Assembly (NCBI RefSeq): GCF_040869045.1
Contig: NC_090319.1
Location: 303,044,998-303,108,997 of the forward strand
Direction of reading: 5' to 3'
Source: Eurosta solidaginis
Lineage: Eukaryota; Arthropoda; Insecta; Diptera; Tephritidae
DNA: 64,000 nt
This document shows positions 1 through 11,890 of the stretch, in pieces. Within the stretch, counting starts at the first letter, position 1; each line of letters starts with the position of its first letter. The position numbers and the translations under genes are program-made. The notes below the pieces were generated by a model, which saw nothing but the letters and a program-made list of their open reading frames with translations, was not told the DNA's origin and ran no database searches.

Positions 1-1589
1 TTCACATGCTTGGACCTATCTGTAAGGTGGCTCTGCATCAGCTGCACAGCACATGAGCAAAATCCAAAGTGATTGCAGTTTAAGACAAAGAAGGTTATGT
101 TCAACAGAGTCGAAAGCTTTAGAGAAATACAGTATGCACAGGAGCGTCAGATATTTTTTATCAAACGTAATTCTTGCAATTTTCCTAGGGAAGCAAGACG
201 TTGCGAAACTATGGTTACTTGTGTGCGTAAGGGTAGGTAAGACATACGGTAAAATAATTTTTAAGAATTGGTGGGGATGCCATCTTCACCAGTAGCATTA
301 GACCGTATTCTATACAAGTTTTTCTACACATTACGCTCGGTATCTGCGCGGAACTCAATCATTCGACTTGGGGAAATAACATTACAGTGGGCTGCGGACA
401 AAGATGAACGCGAGCAAGGGACTAGGGAAGAGAAACATTGTAAAACGCTTCACTCAGGGTATCAGGGTCGAGGGTAGAGACGGAGTTATAACTAACATTC
501 ACACGCAGGGCTTATAAGTTACGCCATAACACATTATTAGGAAGAGAGGGGCACAGCCTTTTAGAGAAATAATTCATCTTTTCATGCCTTATGATTGATG
601 TGGTTTCATTTCTTACTAACCTATCTCAGACACTCTGTCTAAAAGTTCGTCCCTCAGCGAAATTATTCATAAGGTGGGCCGGTTTAAAAAAAGGCCGTAG
701 CCCTTCTCCTTGCTTTACATAAAAGATTTAAATTGGTGAGCTATATTATAGAGGATATACTAAAGTATGGCAATAGCTATATTGTGAATATAAGCGGAAA
801 ATAATATACTTAAGGAACGTACACGGACTAAAGAACCCTCTTCTTTGCATCTTTATCTTTCCTCCTCTCTCTGTGTGCCCACGCTTAATTATTTAACATC
901 TCTCTAAACCGCGCGCTTGGGTCATAATTTTTAAAGATCTTGTTGAATAATCGTACTTTTCAAACCTATGGTGGTTTCTACAGTAATTGCGTCCCATTTT
1001 CTTGCTAAAATTTTTGTTGGAGTTAAGCTCCCGTTATAGCTGTTTCAGGTTTGTTTTCTTCTTTCTTCCCTTGAGCTGGCCCGGTCATCCGTGCCTCCGT
1101 AAAAATCATCGAAAATGATGAAAATGTGCGGCTTAGTGATTTCGCTTAACTCCAGCAACCAACTAACTGAGGCCTCTTGTTCTCCTTCGTTTGACCTCTG
1201 CCTCTTTCTACTTTCTTCAACACCGAGTGACTCCTCGTAGGCACTCTGCTCTTGAACTGAGTCAGCATTGCTCAAAACGCTTCCAGCCCATCCAAGCGTA
1301 TGAAATTACTTCAGTTACCTGATCTGCATTCTGGGTGCCGTACCGCTCCAGGATCTATGCAGGCGGGCGCCGGTCGAAATGAGCTGCCCTTATAGGAACA
1401 GCTTGTTTGTTCCTTAGAGACATCTATCGTCGATAGTTTGGACGATGAGCTTCTGCTAGTGCTAGCTACCCCATCCCCTTGATGGTACAGGCCCGGTACC
1501 ACCTTAGTCGCCCACTCAGAAACAAAGCCAGCTTTGTGTGACTGTATCGACTACCCTGCACTACTCGAAAAAACTCCCCCATTCTGGAA
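1..1589. other. Unassigned AT-rich stretch
   Basis: No gene or repeat recognised. Two short minus-strand frames at about 1045-1275 and 1311-1502 are rich in Ser, Glu and Arg and could be a decayed ORF1-like protein of a retroelement. They have no motif I can name and are broken by stops, so I do not call them genes. Confidence 0.5.
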
Positions 1590-1973
1590 GGTCCCCCGAG
1601 GGGGCTCGTTGAGGTTGCTTTGAATCCCTTGTATCTAGTTTATGGCAGTGAATCTAATAACGTGGGCTCCAGATTATCGAAGCGTATTCCAATATTGGCC
1701 TCACCAATGATGTAAACAGAGTTTTAGTAACGTACGGATCATTAAATTCCTTAGACCACTTTTCATGAAGACCAAATTACCTTTAGACCTATTAACGCAA
1801 GTTTCTATATGTAATAACATAATCTTCAATCCCATACTCATGGGATTTAAAGGTTTTCCCGTATAAAACACATGAACTTACACTTCGAAAGGATTAGTGA
1901 CATGAGGTTTACATTACACCATACAACTAGGCTGTTCAGATCCAACTGAAGAAGTGCTATATCTTCTGGTGAG

Positions 1974-2346
1974 TCCCCCAGCGGGTTAGAGGGTCAGAAT
2001 ATACCCGCGATGGTATGCCTGTCGTAAGAGGCGACTAAAATACCAGATACCAGCTACTCCAAACCCAATTGTCAACCTCACCTATCCGCGGCGAATCCTG
2101 TTTCACTAACAGATGAGGCTCTGGTGAACCCAAGCTCCTCATGTAACTTGCAGTGGGGAGGGAGGGATGGCCTGAAGGTTTAATGTGGCCATATAAATCG
2201 TTCCCGATATGGTCGGGATAGCACCTTAATGGTGCTGTGTTACCGGAGCGAAGCGGATCTGTATCCGGCAGAGGACCATCACATCGATAACACTCCCAAA
2301 GTCTTCGGGGAGTAACGTTATCGCTACAACAACAACAAGGACATAC
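1974..2346 (+). repeat. SINE-like repeat ending in (CAA)n, copy 1
   Basis: A 373 bp repeat that starts TCCCCCAGCGGGTTAGAGGG and ends CGCTACAACAACAACAAGG. It is flanked by the 9 bp direct repeat TCTGGTGAG (1965-1973 and 2347-2355). It sits inside the RT reading frame of copy A. Without it and one copy of the duplication, the residues after YADD (RSPE then DIALLQLDLN) run on in frame, which proves it is an insertion. Related copies are at 24500-24736 and 39808-40075. The trailing simple repeat and the target duplication fit a SINE moved by target-primed reverse transcription. I see no clear polymerase III box. Confidence 0.82.
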
Positions 2347-2729
2347 TCTGGTGAGCGGATAGGCATGATAAGTTTCACGTCATCCGCATACATCAACGGC
2401 TTAAAGTGCTTCAAAATACTTGGTAGGTCATTAATGAACATTAGGAATAATACTGGTCCATGATGGCTACCTTGTTGAACACCAGAAGTTACATTTATAA
2501 ATTTGGACCAATAGTTGTTAAAAATAAGTGTTTGTTTACGTTTATTCAAATAAGAAGAAACCAAAAGGAGAAGTAAAGGAGGGATGCCTAACCGGTCGAG
2601 TTTGTGTAAGAGTAGAGAATGGGACACTTTATCGAAAGCCTTACTAAAATCTGTGTAAATAACATCAATTTCGCAGTTAGATTTAAAGCTATTGGATACA
2701 GGGGTCGTGAACTCTAGAAGGTTATACAC

Positions 2730-3372
2730 TAGGGCGGGTCGATTTAAAAATCCCTCATTGCTCTGTGAAAATCGTATTCTAGGGATCAAAATAAGAAACT
2801 TTGCCGAAGGAACCATACCTCTAAAATGAATTCTGATGCCCCCCCCCTTTGGGTCGAACTTTTGGGTAGGGGCAATTTCAATTCTACCTGCTGTGTCTTG
2901 TGGTGACTTAAAAAAAACAACACAAGCAATTTTACGATCTGCAATTGTGTCACAGTGATACCTTCATTTACTTCATTTAAAACGGTTGAATAAAAAACCC
3001 ACCCAACTATGTTTACGACATGCAAATGCATCACAGTGATGCCTTGGTTTTAAAAGGGGGTTGTAAAAACGCTAATTTCTAATAATTTTTTTTAATTTCT
3101 CTTCTATTACTAAGTTAAATTCATTTTTTTATTTACATGTGTTCTGACTAAATGAATTTCTAAAGAGAAAAATAAACTCCAAAAACAAAAAACATAGGCA
3201 TTTCAAAGTGGGATTTTTCAAAATTTGCCCCTACGACCCAAAGGGGGGGACATCAGAATTTGTTTTAGAGGTATGGTTCCTTCGGCAAAGTTTCTTATTT
3301 TGATCCCTAGAATACGATTTTCACAGAGCAATGGGCGATTTTTTTTGCCTCCCCACAAATCGACTCGGCCTA
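2730..3372. mobile_element. hAT-type MITE (copy 1) inside the RT of copy A
   Basis: A 643 bp element with long terminal inverted repeats: the left end starts TAGGGCGGGTCGATTT and the right end closes AAATCGACTCGGCCTA. Inside the ends, a further stretch of roughly 90 bp is inverted (2755-2845 against 3235-3345), including the GCTCTGTGAAAATCGTATTC block. It is flanked by the perfect 8 bp duplication TTATACAC (2722-2729 and 3373-3380). An 8 bp duplication and TIRs starting TAG fit the hAT superfamily. No transposase is encoded. A shorter relative lies at 48782-49115. Confidence 0.9.
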
Positions 3373-4055
3373 TTATACACTATTGAATTTCCTTTAAAAA
3401 AGCCGTGCTGTGATAACTCAATAACCGAAGATACACCGAACTCCAATTGCTTTGTGACAATCGCTTCGAACAGCTTGGGAATGGCATTCCTCTGTAATTT
3501 GTGACACAAGATCTGCTGCCACTCTTATAGAGAGGAGTTATAAATGACTCTTTAAAGTTCATAGGAAACATCCTTTTCTTCAGGGAGGCATTAAATAAAC
3601 AAGCTAGAGGTCGACGTAGGTATTGTGCACAAGTTTTTAGCACAACTGGCGGAAGTTAATCAGGTCCAGCAAAGTAAGATATTTTCAGATTTTCCAGATG
3701 CCAAAGAATATCATCAGCACTAACAAAAGGAACTAATACCGAATTCAGTGGGGACAAACTAAATGTATAATATGACGTCACCGAATCGGATGAATTCGAA
3801 TAGTTAGATTTGAAATAATCAGCAAACATACTAACAATTATGGCATTATCGTTCGTAGTATGATCGTTAATCTCCATTGTAAGAGGAAACCCTTAAGTCT
3901 TTCTTTTCGAGTTAACGAAACTGTAAAACGCCTTATGGTTACAAAAAATTTTACTCCTAATCCTACCAATATACTCTTTCTAGCAACTGCTGGTTAGGGT
4001 GTTATATTTGTGACGTAAAATAGAGTAAGCAGCATAGGCAGTTCTTGCACCACAT

Positions 4056-4200
4056 AGTTTGTAGATAGATAGATAGATTTATTCATTCATTTTCCTTACA
4101 AAATTAACAAATATGTATGTAACGAATAAGTATATTAAGCTAAAGATAACATTATAATGCAAGAAAAAGTAAGGAACTCTTTAAAAACAGTATTTTAGTA
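4056..4200. repeat. AT-rich insertion with (GATA)n microsatellite
   Basis: Homology of copy A to the second family member stops here and resumes on the far side at the codons for FTKELK-like residues. The insert begins with about five GATA units (4064-4080) followed by AT-rich sequence. I cannot assign it to a family, and its edges are approximate. Confidence 0.45.
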
Positions 4201-4348
4201 TCATATCGCTTGAACGAACGCGTCTTTTGGTTTTTCAGACGTTTTAGTTCTTTAGTGCACTAAACAGTTGATGTAGCTGTCGAGGTGTCCGATAAATGAA
4301 TGCATTTGTGAAAAGTATCGTGTAATACATTGTTAAAGTGAGATACAC

Positions 4349-5090
4349 TCACTTCAATATCCCCGTGGTACTCAGACCAGGTAATTTTTGAAATCTCGCT
4401 GACCAATTGGCTTTCCTGAATAGAAACCGGCGAGGAGTCTCACACGCTCCTTTGGACATAAGCTCAGGAAGATTGTGAGATTCGAAATACAAAATAAGAG
4501 CAGGATCGTAGACATCTTCAGGCAAAGCAAACGGATCACAACTATTTACAGAACACCGCGGCGTGTCATCTACAAATATCAAGTCCAAACATTTACCAAA
4601 ATTTGTTGTGAACATTGTTAAATTGATAAAGTCCGGCATAAGCTAGGTCGTTAAAAAAATCATAAAAGGTAGCACGGGAAGATGGAGGAACCAGAACACC
4701 ATCTATGCGACTCCAAAACACCCAAAGCAGATTAAAGTCACCAACGAATGCTTCAAATGTAAGGAAATATCAGATTGTGGCGGAATGTAACTTGTTACAA
4801 GACAGATTTACACGCACGCAAAGCAAGTCGACATCGTCAGAGTTAGCGAAATGCAGTACCTCCGCAGAAAACCTAGTATGAACTGTAATCAAGACTCCGC
4901 CACCAATTCTGCCCGACTGGTCTTTTCTGAAAATCTCAAAGGAATCAGATAAAATTTAAGAATTAAAATCAGTTGGTTTCAACCACGTTTCAGTGAAAAT
5001 CAGAACATAATCAAGACTAACACGGCTTGGAAGAAACGTATCGGCAAATTTGGTGTTTAAACCCAGTAACGTTCTAATAAAAACTATTTA
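4349..5090 (-). pseudogene. Endonuclease (EEP) relic of copy A
   Basis: Remains of the apurinic-like endonuclease that nicks target DNA. The minus strand reads TETWLKPTDFNS (near 4980), a GGGVLITVHTRFSAEV segment (near 4880), a GDFNLLWVFW segment (near 4720) matching GDFNMPHISW of the intact relative, and LDLIFVDDTPRCSVNSCDPF (near 4560). The last four positions are spread over several frames, so the protein is dead. Alignment to the element at 30.0-30.67 kb supports the call. Confidence 0.8.
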
Positions 5091-5149
5091 GAGTATTATT
5101 CATTAAAGATGAGAGAGTATGTAAATTGAAATTGCGAACAGCAGTGACA

Positions 5150-5450
5150 CTACTAGAGCTTTTGTGTGTAAGTTTTTTGAATCCCTAACGCTGCTCGGCT
5201 TCTTGGTATACAGGTGCACCACAAAATGAACCGGGCAAAACGAAGAATCCAGCACCTTATCAAAGTATAAGTATGGAATGAGATTAAACTTGTAAACATT
5301 AATGCTGCTGGTTGGTGCAACACCAAGCTTACTACAAACATAATTTGCGATATCAACTTCCGACAACGAAGCATGCAACCTTGAAACGCAGATAGTCTTG
5401 CGAGGGGAACGGCAGTTACCTGCCTCCGAGGATTATGTGAATTGACCAAT
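5150..5450 (-). pseudogene. ORF1 C-terminal relic of copy A
   Basis: The minus strand carries KTICVSRLHASLSEVDIANY followed by a conserved tail with a FDKVLDSSFCP-like segment. It matches the end of ORF1 in the other copy (IFVSR..TTEEDLKSYIF, then IDHFDTILSNDFWPSG). This is the conserved C-terminal part of the RNA-binding ORF1 protein. The N-terminal zinc-finger half is not recognisable here. Confidence 0.7.
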
Positions 5451-5943
5451 TGATTCGATTATGACTAGCAGCACTAGTACCAGCAATGTTATGTTGTTGT
5501 CGTAATTGTTACAGCATCTTTTGTATTTGTTGTTTTTGATGTTATTAGAATTGGTGCCCATTCTAAATAAGTCTGCAGCCGCTTTTAGTCCGGACGAGCC
5601 CATTAATGGTGCCGTGGTCATTTTTGCAAGCAGGTAAGACATAATGGTGACCTGCCGGAGTTTTTACGGGACATAGACAGCCGCAATATTGGCCCACCAG
5701 TTATTTAAACAGGCTATTTTTCCCACTTACTGAGGCGACAGAAGACTCGCCACACTCAGTTCGTCAATTTTGTGTGCTGAGTTTGCTTGTTTTACCGCGT
5801 GGTATAAATTTTGTTCATGGAATGTACCAAAGTTGCACTTGATGATTGGTATGGTAAGCAAAACGAGTGAAAAACTTCCTTTGTTTAAGTTTTTTGACAA
5901 ATAACTTACTAAAAATTAGATTGAATATCAAATTTCATTCAGG
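5451..5943. other. Unassigned stretch
   Basis: May hold the decayed remainder of ORF1 of copy A (a 69-codon minus frame at 5433-5642 has no motif). Nothing else recognised. Confidence 0.4.
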
Positions 5944-7755
5944 TTTTTATACTCAGTTGAGCAGAGCTCACAGAGTATATTAACTTTGTTCGCATAACGG
6001 CGATCCGTAACGGCATAAACTAATCGAGATAGATATAGACTTCTATATATCAAAATGATCTGGGCGTAAAAAGAAATTGATTTAGCCATGTCCGTCCGTC
6101 CGTTCGTCCGTCCGTGCGTCCGTAAACACGATAACTTCAGTAAATTTTGAGGTATCTTGATGAAATTCGGTATGTAGGTTCCAGGGCAACCATCTCAGGT
6201 CTCCATTTAAAATGAACAAAATCGGACTATAACCACGCCCACTTTTTCGATATCGAAAATTTCGAAAAATCCAAAAAGTGCGATAATTCATTACCATTAC
6301 GGATAAAGCGATGAAACTTGGTAGGTGGGTTGACCTTATGACGTAGAATAGAAAATTAGTATAGTTTTGGACAATGGGCGTGGCACCGCCCACTTTTGAA
6401 AGGTAATTTGAAAGTTTTGCAAGTCGTAGTTTGATAGTCGTTGAAGATAACATGATGAAATTTGGCAGGAACGTTCCTAATATTACTATATATATGCTAA
6501 ATAAAAATTAGCTAAATCGGATGATTAAAAAAAAAAAAAAAAAAAATTTAAAGTCAAATTTTAACTAAAAATTTATTATCTTTACAGTATATAAGTAAAT
6601 TATGTCAACATTCGACTCCAGTAATGATATGGTGCAACAAAATACAAAAATAAAAGAAAATTTCAAAATGGGCGTGGCTCCGCCCTTTTTCGTTCAATTA
6701 GTCTAGAATACGTTTAATGACACAGTCGAACGTCTGTCCTTCCGCTCGGCTCTTAACGCGATAACTTGAGCAAAAATCGATATGTCTTTACTAAACTTAG
6801 CTCACGTACTTATCTGTACTAACTTTATCTTGGCACAAAAAAAATGACCGAAATCCGACTATGACCACGCCCACTTTTTCGATATCGAAAATTACGAAAA
6901 ATGAAAAAAAAAATTCCATAATTCTATACCAAATATGAAAAAAGGAAGGAAACATTGTAATTGGATTGGTTTATTGACGCAAAATATAACTTTAGAAAAA
7001 ACTTTGTAAAATGGGTGTGACACCTCCCATATTAAGTAGAATAAAATGAAAAAGTTCTGTAGGGCAAAATCAAAGCCCTTTGAATCTTGGCAAGAATACT
7101 GTTCGTGGTATTACATATATAAATAAATTAGCGGTACCCGACAGATGTTGTTCTGGGTCACCCTGATCTACATTTTGGTCGATATCTCGAAAACGACTTC
7201 ACATGTGCAGCTAAAGATCATTCCCTCCCATATCGTACAAACACATTTTAGAGTCATCCCTGGTCCACCTTTATGACGATATCTCGAAAAGGCGTCCACC
7301 TAAGGCCCACTCCCATTCAACAAAACCCATTAGAACCTTTCGTTTGATACCCATATCGTACAAACACATTCTAGAGTCACCCCTGGTCCACCTTTATTGC
7401 GATATCTCGAAAAGGCGTCGACCTATAGAACTAAGGTCCATTACCTTTTAAAATACTCACTAACGCCTTTCATTTGATTCCCATATCGTAAAAGCACATT
7501 CTAGAGTCACCCCTGTTCCACCTTTATGGCGATATCCCGAAATGGCGTCTACCTATAGAACTATGGCCCACTCCCTTTTAAAATACTCTTTAATACCTTC
7601 CATTTGATACCAATGTCATAAAAACACATTCCAGGGTTACCCTAGGTTCATTTTCCTACATGGTGATTTTCCCTTATTTTGTCTCCAAAGCTCTAAGCTA
7701 TGTAATAATGTTCGTAATGTTCGGTTACATCCGAAATTAGCCTTCCTTACTTGTT
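5944..7755 (+). repeat. F1 family non-coding element, copy a
   Basis: About 1.8 kb with no coding capacity. The 5' end can fold: TATACTC (5948-5954) pairs with GAGTATA (5973-5979), enclosing a second small stem. The body holds several CCACGCCC/GGGCGTGG motifs (near 6234, 6366, 6671 and 6867) and the palindrome TTTCGATATCGAAA (near 6246). At 7180-7640 there are imperfect tandem units of 100-130 bp marked by GATATCTCGAAAAGGCGT. The 3' end has the stem-loop TTCGGTTACATCCGAA (7720-7735) and closes with CCTTCCTTACTTGTT. Three other copies occur in this window. Confidence 0.85.
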
Positions 7756-9770
7756 ATATATATATATGTATAAGCCGGTACATATTCCTAATAGTACTTT
7801 GAGGGGAGTAGAATTGTACTTTGGGTACTAACTAGTAAGACTACTAGTTCTGGGGTTTCGTATTCTCCATGCCCAAATAATCGATTTTTAGCTCCTCCAT
7901 AAAGATGGATACAAAGAATGTTTTGTAGTTAAACATCTTATATATTCTTTCTAATTGCTGTTTTTATGTACAGGTCCCTGTTTCGCTCTTATTTGGAATC
8001 CAAATCTATAAATGAAGTTTTGTTTGTTAAGATGGGGATTAGCGAGCTTTGTGTATTATTAGTCGTAGCGCTTTTCTTTAGCTATATTTTATTAAAATAA
8101 TTTGTTAAAAATAAACAATTGTGAGCACTATCTATTTGTACTATGGCACTATTGTGAATTTTTGATTAGAACTAACACTGCATTACCGGCAGTTGCTAAC
8201 ATTCGCCAGAGGGCAGCGCAAGCGCATGTAAGTTTGTAGATGTTGGATTGATAGAACAGCTGATTTCTGTTGATAGTAGATATGAAACTTTTATATTTGT
8301 TGCGCAAGATGGGCACGGGTCCGGCTCGTAATAAATTTATTGGCCCTTTAAATCAAAGAAATCATAGCTCAGTTTATGTTTTTTAGTTTAATGATAATAA
8401 CGTTTTCAAAATACATTAACCGCCGTATACGGCATGATGCCGTAATACTTTGCGTCGAAGTCATTCACATTGTTGCTAAACATTTCACAAAGGTTTTCAG
8501 GTTTACTGTCACTCACTGAATTAAATGAATGCTATTATGTCATAAGAGCTACGGAAAAATTACTCGTTGTGTTGTAAATAATTCGCTCTTAATCCTAGCG
8601 TACTTGAAAAACAAGGAACTGCCATTAATTTTTTCCAAATATTATGCATACAAATTGAAGTCACCTCGTAGGACATAAAAATGGTGCGTGTGATGTACTA
8701 GTACTGTTCTCAAAAACCTGGCGAATTCTGTTGTTCAGTACCAGTACCTTTCGCTGCAGGGTTTTACCAAAGTATGCATAGAAAATAAATTTTACTAAAG
8801 GCACTTTAATTCACTTAAAAAGCTCAGTGATGAAAATAGAAAAAAGGGTAATACATAAAATAAAAGGCACCTGAATTTGATATCTGAATTACTAGCATTG
8901 TGTAAGATAATGTACTATGTAAGTGTAACGCCCAAACGAAAGTTGTGCTCACATAAAAGTAAACACATACAAACGCTTACATGAGAATACCCGCATGCCA
9001 TAAAGTACAAAACATAAAAACAAAAAAATTTGCGCACAACATAAAATATAAACTTTGATGTTCGACGCATCTGCAGCAGCTGCCTGAAGCCACACACATA
9101 ACATATACATACAAACATTTGCTTGAAAAATCATACAATGGCATAGAGAGCAACTAAATTACACACATAATCACACCAATGTGGCACATTTACACTTATG
9201 CGCCTATAAGCACACTAACAGACAAACATCAATTTATTTAGCCACCGTTCCGATATTACATACTCCCAGTCTGATCATAAATTTAAGTGCCGCAAATCAA
9301 ATTCAATTTTGTGAGAGTAGAAAACCTCTTTATATGTATAGACACACAAAGCGAACACCCCCTCCGCCTTCAATCGTCTATCGTTCTGGGTTTGCCAAAC
9401 TTAAATTACCACACATTCTCGCCCAATGATGTTTAAAACCGAAATTGCCGTATAAATGAAGTAGTTACGATCATCGTATAAGACGTACGAGGGAGATTAT
9501 GAATGTGTTGAATTTACTTGTATACATTAGTAGGCCAGGCTTTTTTTTAAAAGGGTGTACATGAGGGTGTCAGCTATTTTGAATAAAATTTTTTTTTAAA
9601 TTAAATAGAGCTCGCCCATGGGTTCAAGTAGAACCAACACAGAGGTAAATTTACCAATAACAAATAATTTCGGACTATTTTAAAAAAGCTTCGTCGGGTT
9701 CTTTTTGGTAACAACCGATATAGGTAAGTTATCGATATCGATATTACAAATCGATAACGTTTTGGTCTTA
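7756..9770. other. Unassigned AT-rich stretch
   Basis: No recognisable protein, repeat end or RNA gene. Short frames at 8915-9429 are rich in residues expected from AT-rich DNA and show no domain. Confidence 0.5.
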
Positions 9771-9898
9771 TATATAAAATTCTCGTGTCACAGTGTTTGT
9801 GGTTAAACTCCTTCGAAACGGCTAGACCGATTCACATTGCGTGGGTCTGAAAATCGGATCTTAGCTACATTTGATACCCCGAAATGTTAATTTTTAAT
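9771..9898 (+). mobile_element. Helitron-like 5' fragment
   Basis: Contains the stretch starting TATATAAAATTCTCGTGTCA and continuing with ACTCCTTCGAAACGG, CCGATT and GATACCCC. I recognise this as the conserved left part of an insect Helitron family. It is cut by the F1 copy that starts at 9899. A matching right end (CTAG end with hairpin) lies at 12111-12155, so the two may be halves of one element. Confidence 0.55.
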
Positions 9899-11595
9899 GT
9901 TTATACACAGCTGAGCAGAGCTCGCAGATTATATTAATTTTGTTCGCATAATGGTAACCCGTAACGGCATAAACTAGTCGATCTGGACGAAAAAAAAATT
10001 CAATTAGCCATGTCCGTCCGTCTGTCCGTTAACACGATAACTTGAATAAATTTTGAGGTATCTTAATGAAACTTGGCATGTAAGTTCCTGGCCACTCATG
10101 TCAGATCGCTATTTAAAATGAACGAAATCGGACTACAACCACGCCCACTTTTTCCATACCGAAAATTTCGAAAATCCGAAAAAGTGCGAAAATTCATTAC
10201 CAAAGACGGATAAAGCGATAAAAGTTGGTAGGTGGGTTGACCTTATAACGCAGAATAGAAAATTAGTAAAATTTTGAACAATGGGCGTGACACGCCTACT
10301 TTTAAAAGAAGGTAAATTAAAAGTTTTGCAAACTGTAATTTGGCAGTCGTTGAAGATATCATGATGAAATTTGGCAGGAACATTGCACCTATTACTATAT
10401 GAATGCTAAATAAAAATGAGCAAAATTGCATGACGAACACGCCCACTTAAAAAACAAATTTACAGTCAAATTTTAACAAAAAATTGAATATCTTTACAGT
10501 ATATAAGTAAATTATGTCAGCATTCTACTCCAGTAATGATATGGTGCAACAAAATACAAAAATAAAAGAAAATTTCAAAATGGGCGTGGATCTGCCCTAT
10601 TTCATTTAATTTGTCTAGAATACTTTTAATGCCATAAGTCGAACAAAAATTTACCAATCATTTTTTTAACACGATAACTTGAGTAAAAATCGATATATCT
10701 TTACTAAACTTAGTTCAGGTACTTACCTGAACTCACTTTATCTTGGTATTAAAAATGGGCGAAATTCGACTATGACCACGCCCACTTTTTCGATATCGAA
10801 AATTTCGAAAAATGAAAAAATGCCATAATTCTATACCAAATACGAAAAAAGGGATGAAACATGCTGATTGGATTGTTTTTTTTGACGCAAAATATAACTT
10901 AAAAAAATAAACTTTGTAAAATGGGTGAGACATCTACCAAATTAAATAGAAGGAAATGAAAAAGTTCTGCAGGGCGAAATCAAAAGCTCCTTGGAATCAT
11001 GGCAGGAATACTGTTCGTGGTATTATATATATAAATAAATTAGCGGTACCCGACAGATGATGTTCTGGGTACCCTGGTCCACATTTTGGTCGGTATCTCG
11101 AAAACGCCTTCACATATACAGCTAAGGGCCACTCCATTTTAAAGCCCTCATTAATATCTTTAATTTGACACACATCGTACAAACACATTCTAAAGTAACC
11201 CCTGGTCCAGCTTTATGGCGATATCTCGAAAAGGCGTCGACCTATTAAACTAAGGCACACTTCCTTTTAACATACTCTTTAATACCTTTCATTTGATACC
11301 CATGTCGTACAAACACATTCCAGGGTTACCCTAGTTTATTTTTCCTACATGTTGATTTTCCCTTATTTGACAAGAATGAAGGAAAATCGTTCCAAAAAAC
11401 GTCACCCTTGGTATATAATTTGGTCGATATTTCTCAAAGGTATGTGATATGGATTAAAAACCACTTATAAACCATCTACGAAACCAACGCATCTATAATA
11501 ATTATGTATGCATGAAAAAGACAATCTTGCCTCCAAAGCTCTCAACTGAGTATGTAATGTTCGGTTACACCCGAACTTAGCCTTCCTTACTTGTT
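9899..11595 (+). repeat. F1 family non-coding element, copy b
   Basis: Same order of blocks as copy a: TATACACAGCTGAGCAGAG at the start, CCACGCCC motifs near 10139 and 10778, TCGATATCGAAAATTTCG near 10790, the tandem GATATCTCGAAAAGGCGT units at 11090-11330, the perfect stem-loop GTTCGGTTACACCCGAAC (11559-11576), and the end CCTTCCTTACTTGTT. It sits between two Helitron-like ends and probably inserted into that element. Confidence 0.85.
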
Positions 11596-11666
11596 TTTTT
11601 TTTTTTTTACTTTTTTGTTTTTATTTTTTATGTAAAAGCATTCAAAATTACATACAATCCTTTGGC

Positions 11667-11890
11667 ACTGGGACTGGGTCTGGGAATTGTACTGGAACTT
11701 TAACTGGGACTGGGACTGGGTCTGGGACTGGGTCTAGGACTGGGACTGGGACTGTGACTGGGACTGGGACTGGGACTGGGACTGGGACTGGGACTGGGAC
11801 TGGGACTGGGACTGGGACTGGGACTGGGACTGGGACTGGGACTGGGACTGGGACTGGGACTGGGACTGGGACTGGGACTGGGACTGGGTC
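11667..11890 (+). repeat. (GGGACT)n hexanucleotide array
   Basis: A tandem array of the 6 bp unit GGGACT, with variant units (GGGTCT, GGAACT) in the left part and about 22 near-perfect units from roughly 11755 to 11889. The plus strand is a series of G-triplets spaced by three bases, which fits the standard G-quadruplex pattern. It is not an arthropod telomere repeat (TTAGG). It lies between a Helitron-like 5' fragment and 3' end. Confidence 0.95.

Larger units (their letters stand above)
1610..3880 (-). pseudogene. Reverse transcriptase relic of copy A
   Basis: This encoded the RT domain that copies the element RNA at the target site. Motifs seen on the minus strand, in order: a thumb-proximal linker ending in NLKISYFAGPD (near 3660), the SGSR..NYRG block (near 3520), SQHGFFKGNS (near 3390), DVIYTDFSKAFDKVSH (near 2640), SGVQQGSH.GPVLF.MFIND (near 2440) and the catalytic YADDVKL (near 2380). 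Downstream, LLQLDLNSLVVWCNVN appears beyond the SINE-like insertion (1900-1970), followed by the IIW..R region at 1640-1690. The catalytic YADD is intact, but the frame is broken by two insertions and several frameshifts. Confidence 0.88.
1590..5450 (-). mobile_element. Degenerate CR1/jockey-like non-LTR retrotransposon, copy A
   Basis: An old copy of the same family as the better preserved element at 27.7-31.6 kb. Reading right to left it keeps the end of ORF1, most of the endonuclease and most of the reverse transcriptase in the family order. It is interrupted by a SINE-like repeat (1974-2346), a hAT-type MITE (2730-3372) and a roughly 140 bp AT-rich insertion with a GATA microsatellite near 4056-4200. 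Many stops and frameshifts make it non-functional. The protein-level match to the second copy holds over nearly the whole length, so the family assignment is firm. The clade (CR1 group versus wider jockey group) is less certain. Confidence 0.85.

Noticed and set aside
2786..3034. 82-codon minus ORF as a gene
   Set aside because: Lies within the hAT-type MITE and is explained by its inverted arms.
7180..7640. Regularly spaced repeats that could suggest a CRISPR array
   Set aside because: Units are 100-130 bp, imperfect, without unique spacers, and belong to the F1 element; the DNA is eukaryotic.
11667..11890. GGGACT array as telomeric repeat
   Set aside because: Arthropod telomeres use TTAGG and flies use other ends; the array is internal and short.
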